From Bacillota bacterium (GTDB taxonomy: Bacteria > Bacillota > Clostridia > Christensenellales > Aristaeellaceae): a stretch of DNA of 14,793 nt. Numbering within the stretch: position 1 is the first letter of the stretch; every line of letters begins with the position of its first letter. The DNA lies in contig JAEWRJ010000064.1 in NCBI GenBank assembly GCA_023460055.1, positions 1 through 14,793 on the forward strand, written 5' to 3'. Both the position numbers and the translations under genes were made by a program. Positions 14,658 to 14,793 of this stretch are shown here, in pieces. Below the pieces are notes generated by a model that searched no databases, was not told the DNA's origin, and saw nothing but the letters and a program-made list of their open reading frames with translations.

Positions 14658-14688
14658 AAGGTACTGCCGCTCACAAGCGACGAGTTGT

Positions 14689-14717
14689 ATAATATCAATT
14701 CCAAGCGCGCTTGTCAA
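14689..14717 (-). promoter_or_regulatory. Promoter of the Pro-Glu-Met-Asp-Thr-Tyr tRNA unit
   Basis: On the minus strand, TTGACA (14717-14712), 17-bp spacer, TATTAT (14694-14689), 31 bp before the tRNA-Pro 5' end. The hexamers and spacing are the same as in the other tRNA unit. The spacer begins inside a 12-bp palindrome (14702-14713). Confidence 0.88.
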
Positions 14718-14793
14718 TATCATTTTTCACAAATTCTCAGGAAATCTCAAGAAGCAGGGATTCGTATTAAATTGACAAAACCGTCCATGTCTA

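Noticed and set aside
14772..14777. TTGACA on the plus strand at the right edge, possible -35 of a gene outside the window
   Set aside because: The -10 position falls at or beyond the window end, so the promoter cannot be supported.

Overview
The window looks like a bacterial chromosome segment, most likely from a Clostridia-type Firmicute of intermediate GC. Supporting this are strong AGGAGG-type ribosome binding sites with frequent GTG/TTG starts, a LexA whose promoter carries a Gram-positive-style SOS box, a XerS-like tyrosine recombinase, and tRNA genes that all encode their CCA ends. Genus or family cannot be fixed from this sequence. I see no insertion sequence, prophage, plasmid or CRISPR module; most of it reads as core genome.

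Left part (+ strand). The window opens inside a tuf gene (EF-Tu, C-terminal third), closed by a strong terminator. A two-gene ABC importer follows (TauC/SsuC-type permease and a short ATPase) with no substrate-binding protein visible. Next come acetate kinase (ackA) and ribonuclease HI (rnhA), 5 bp apart, ending in a 12-bp-stem terminator. A roughly 210-bp spacer leads to a complete tyrosine recombinase with XerS-like features, and then lexA, whose promoter is covered by a 20-bp perfect palindrome containing the SOS box.

Middle part (- strand, convergent with lexA). Read from right to left, the first block is an FHA-domain membrane protein, an FtsW/RodA-type SEDS glycosyltransferase and a class B penicillin-binding protein. 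These three genes overlap by 11 and 4 nt and form a peptidoglycan-synthesis unit. The second block is a DUF2461 protein, a phosphohexomutase and an unsplit transketolase, driven by a good promoter (TTGAAC-N17-TATAAT) lying between the PBP and DUF2461 genes. No convincing terminator separates the blocks, so read-through is possible.

Right part (- strand). Eleven tRNA genes lie in two transcription units, each with a near-consensus promoter (TTGACA-N17-TATTAT) and an intrinsic terminator: Pro-Glu-Met(CAT)-Asp-Thr-Tyr and Val-Asp-Phe-Gly-Cys. The two tRNA-Asp genes are identical. The tRNA-Gly has an unusual T-loop, with C instead of the near-universal T at position 55.

I did not find a clearly new large system. 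The best leads are the XerS-like recombinase and its possible recombination site, the FHA-SEDS-PBP module with a degenerate FHA domain, the odd tRNA-Gly, the orphan ABC importer, and DUF2461 placed in a sugar-phosphate operon.
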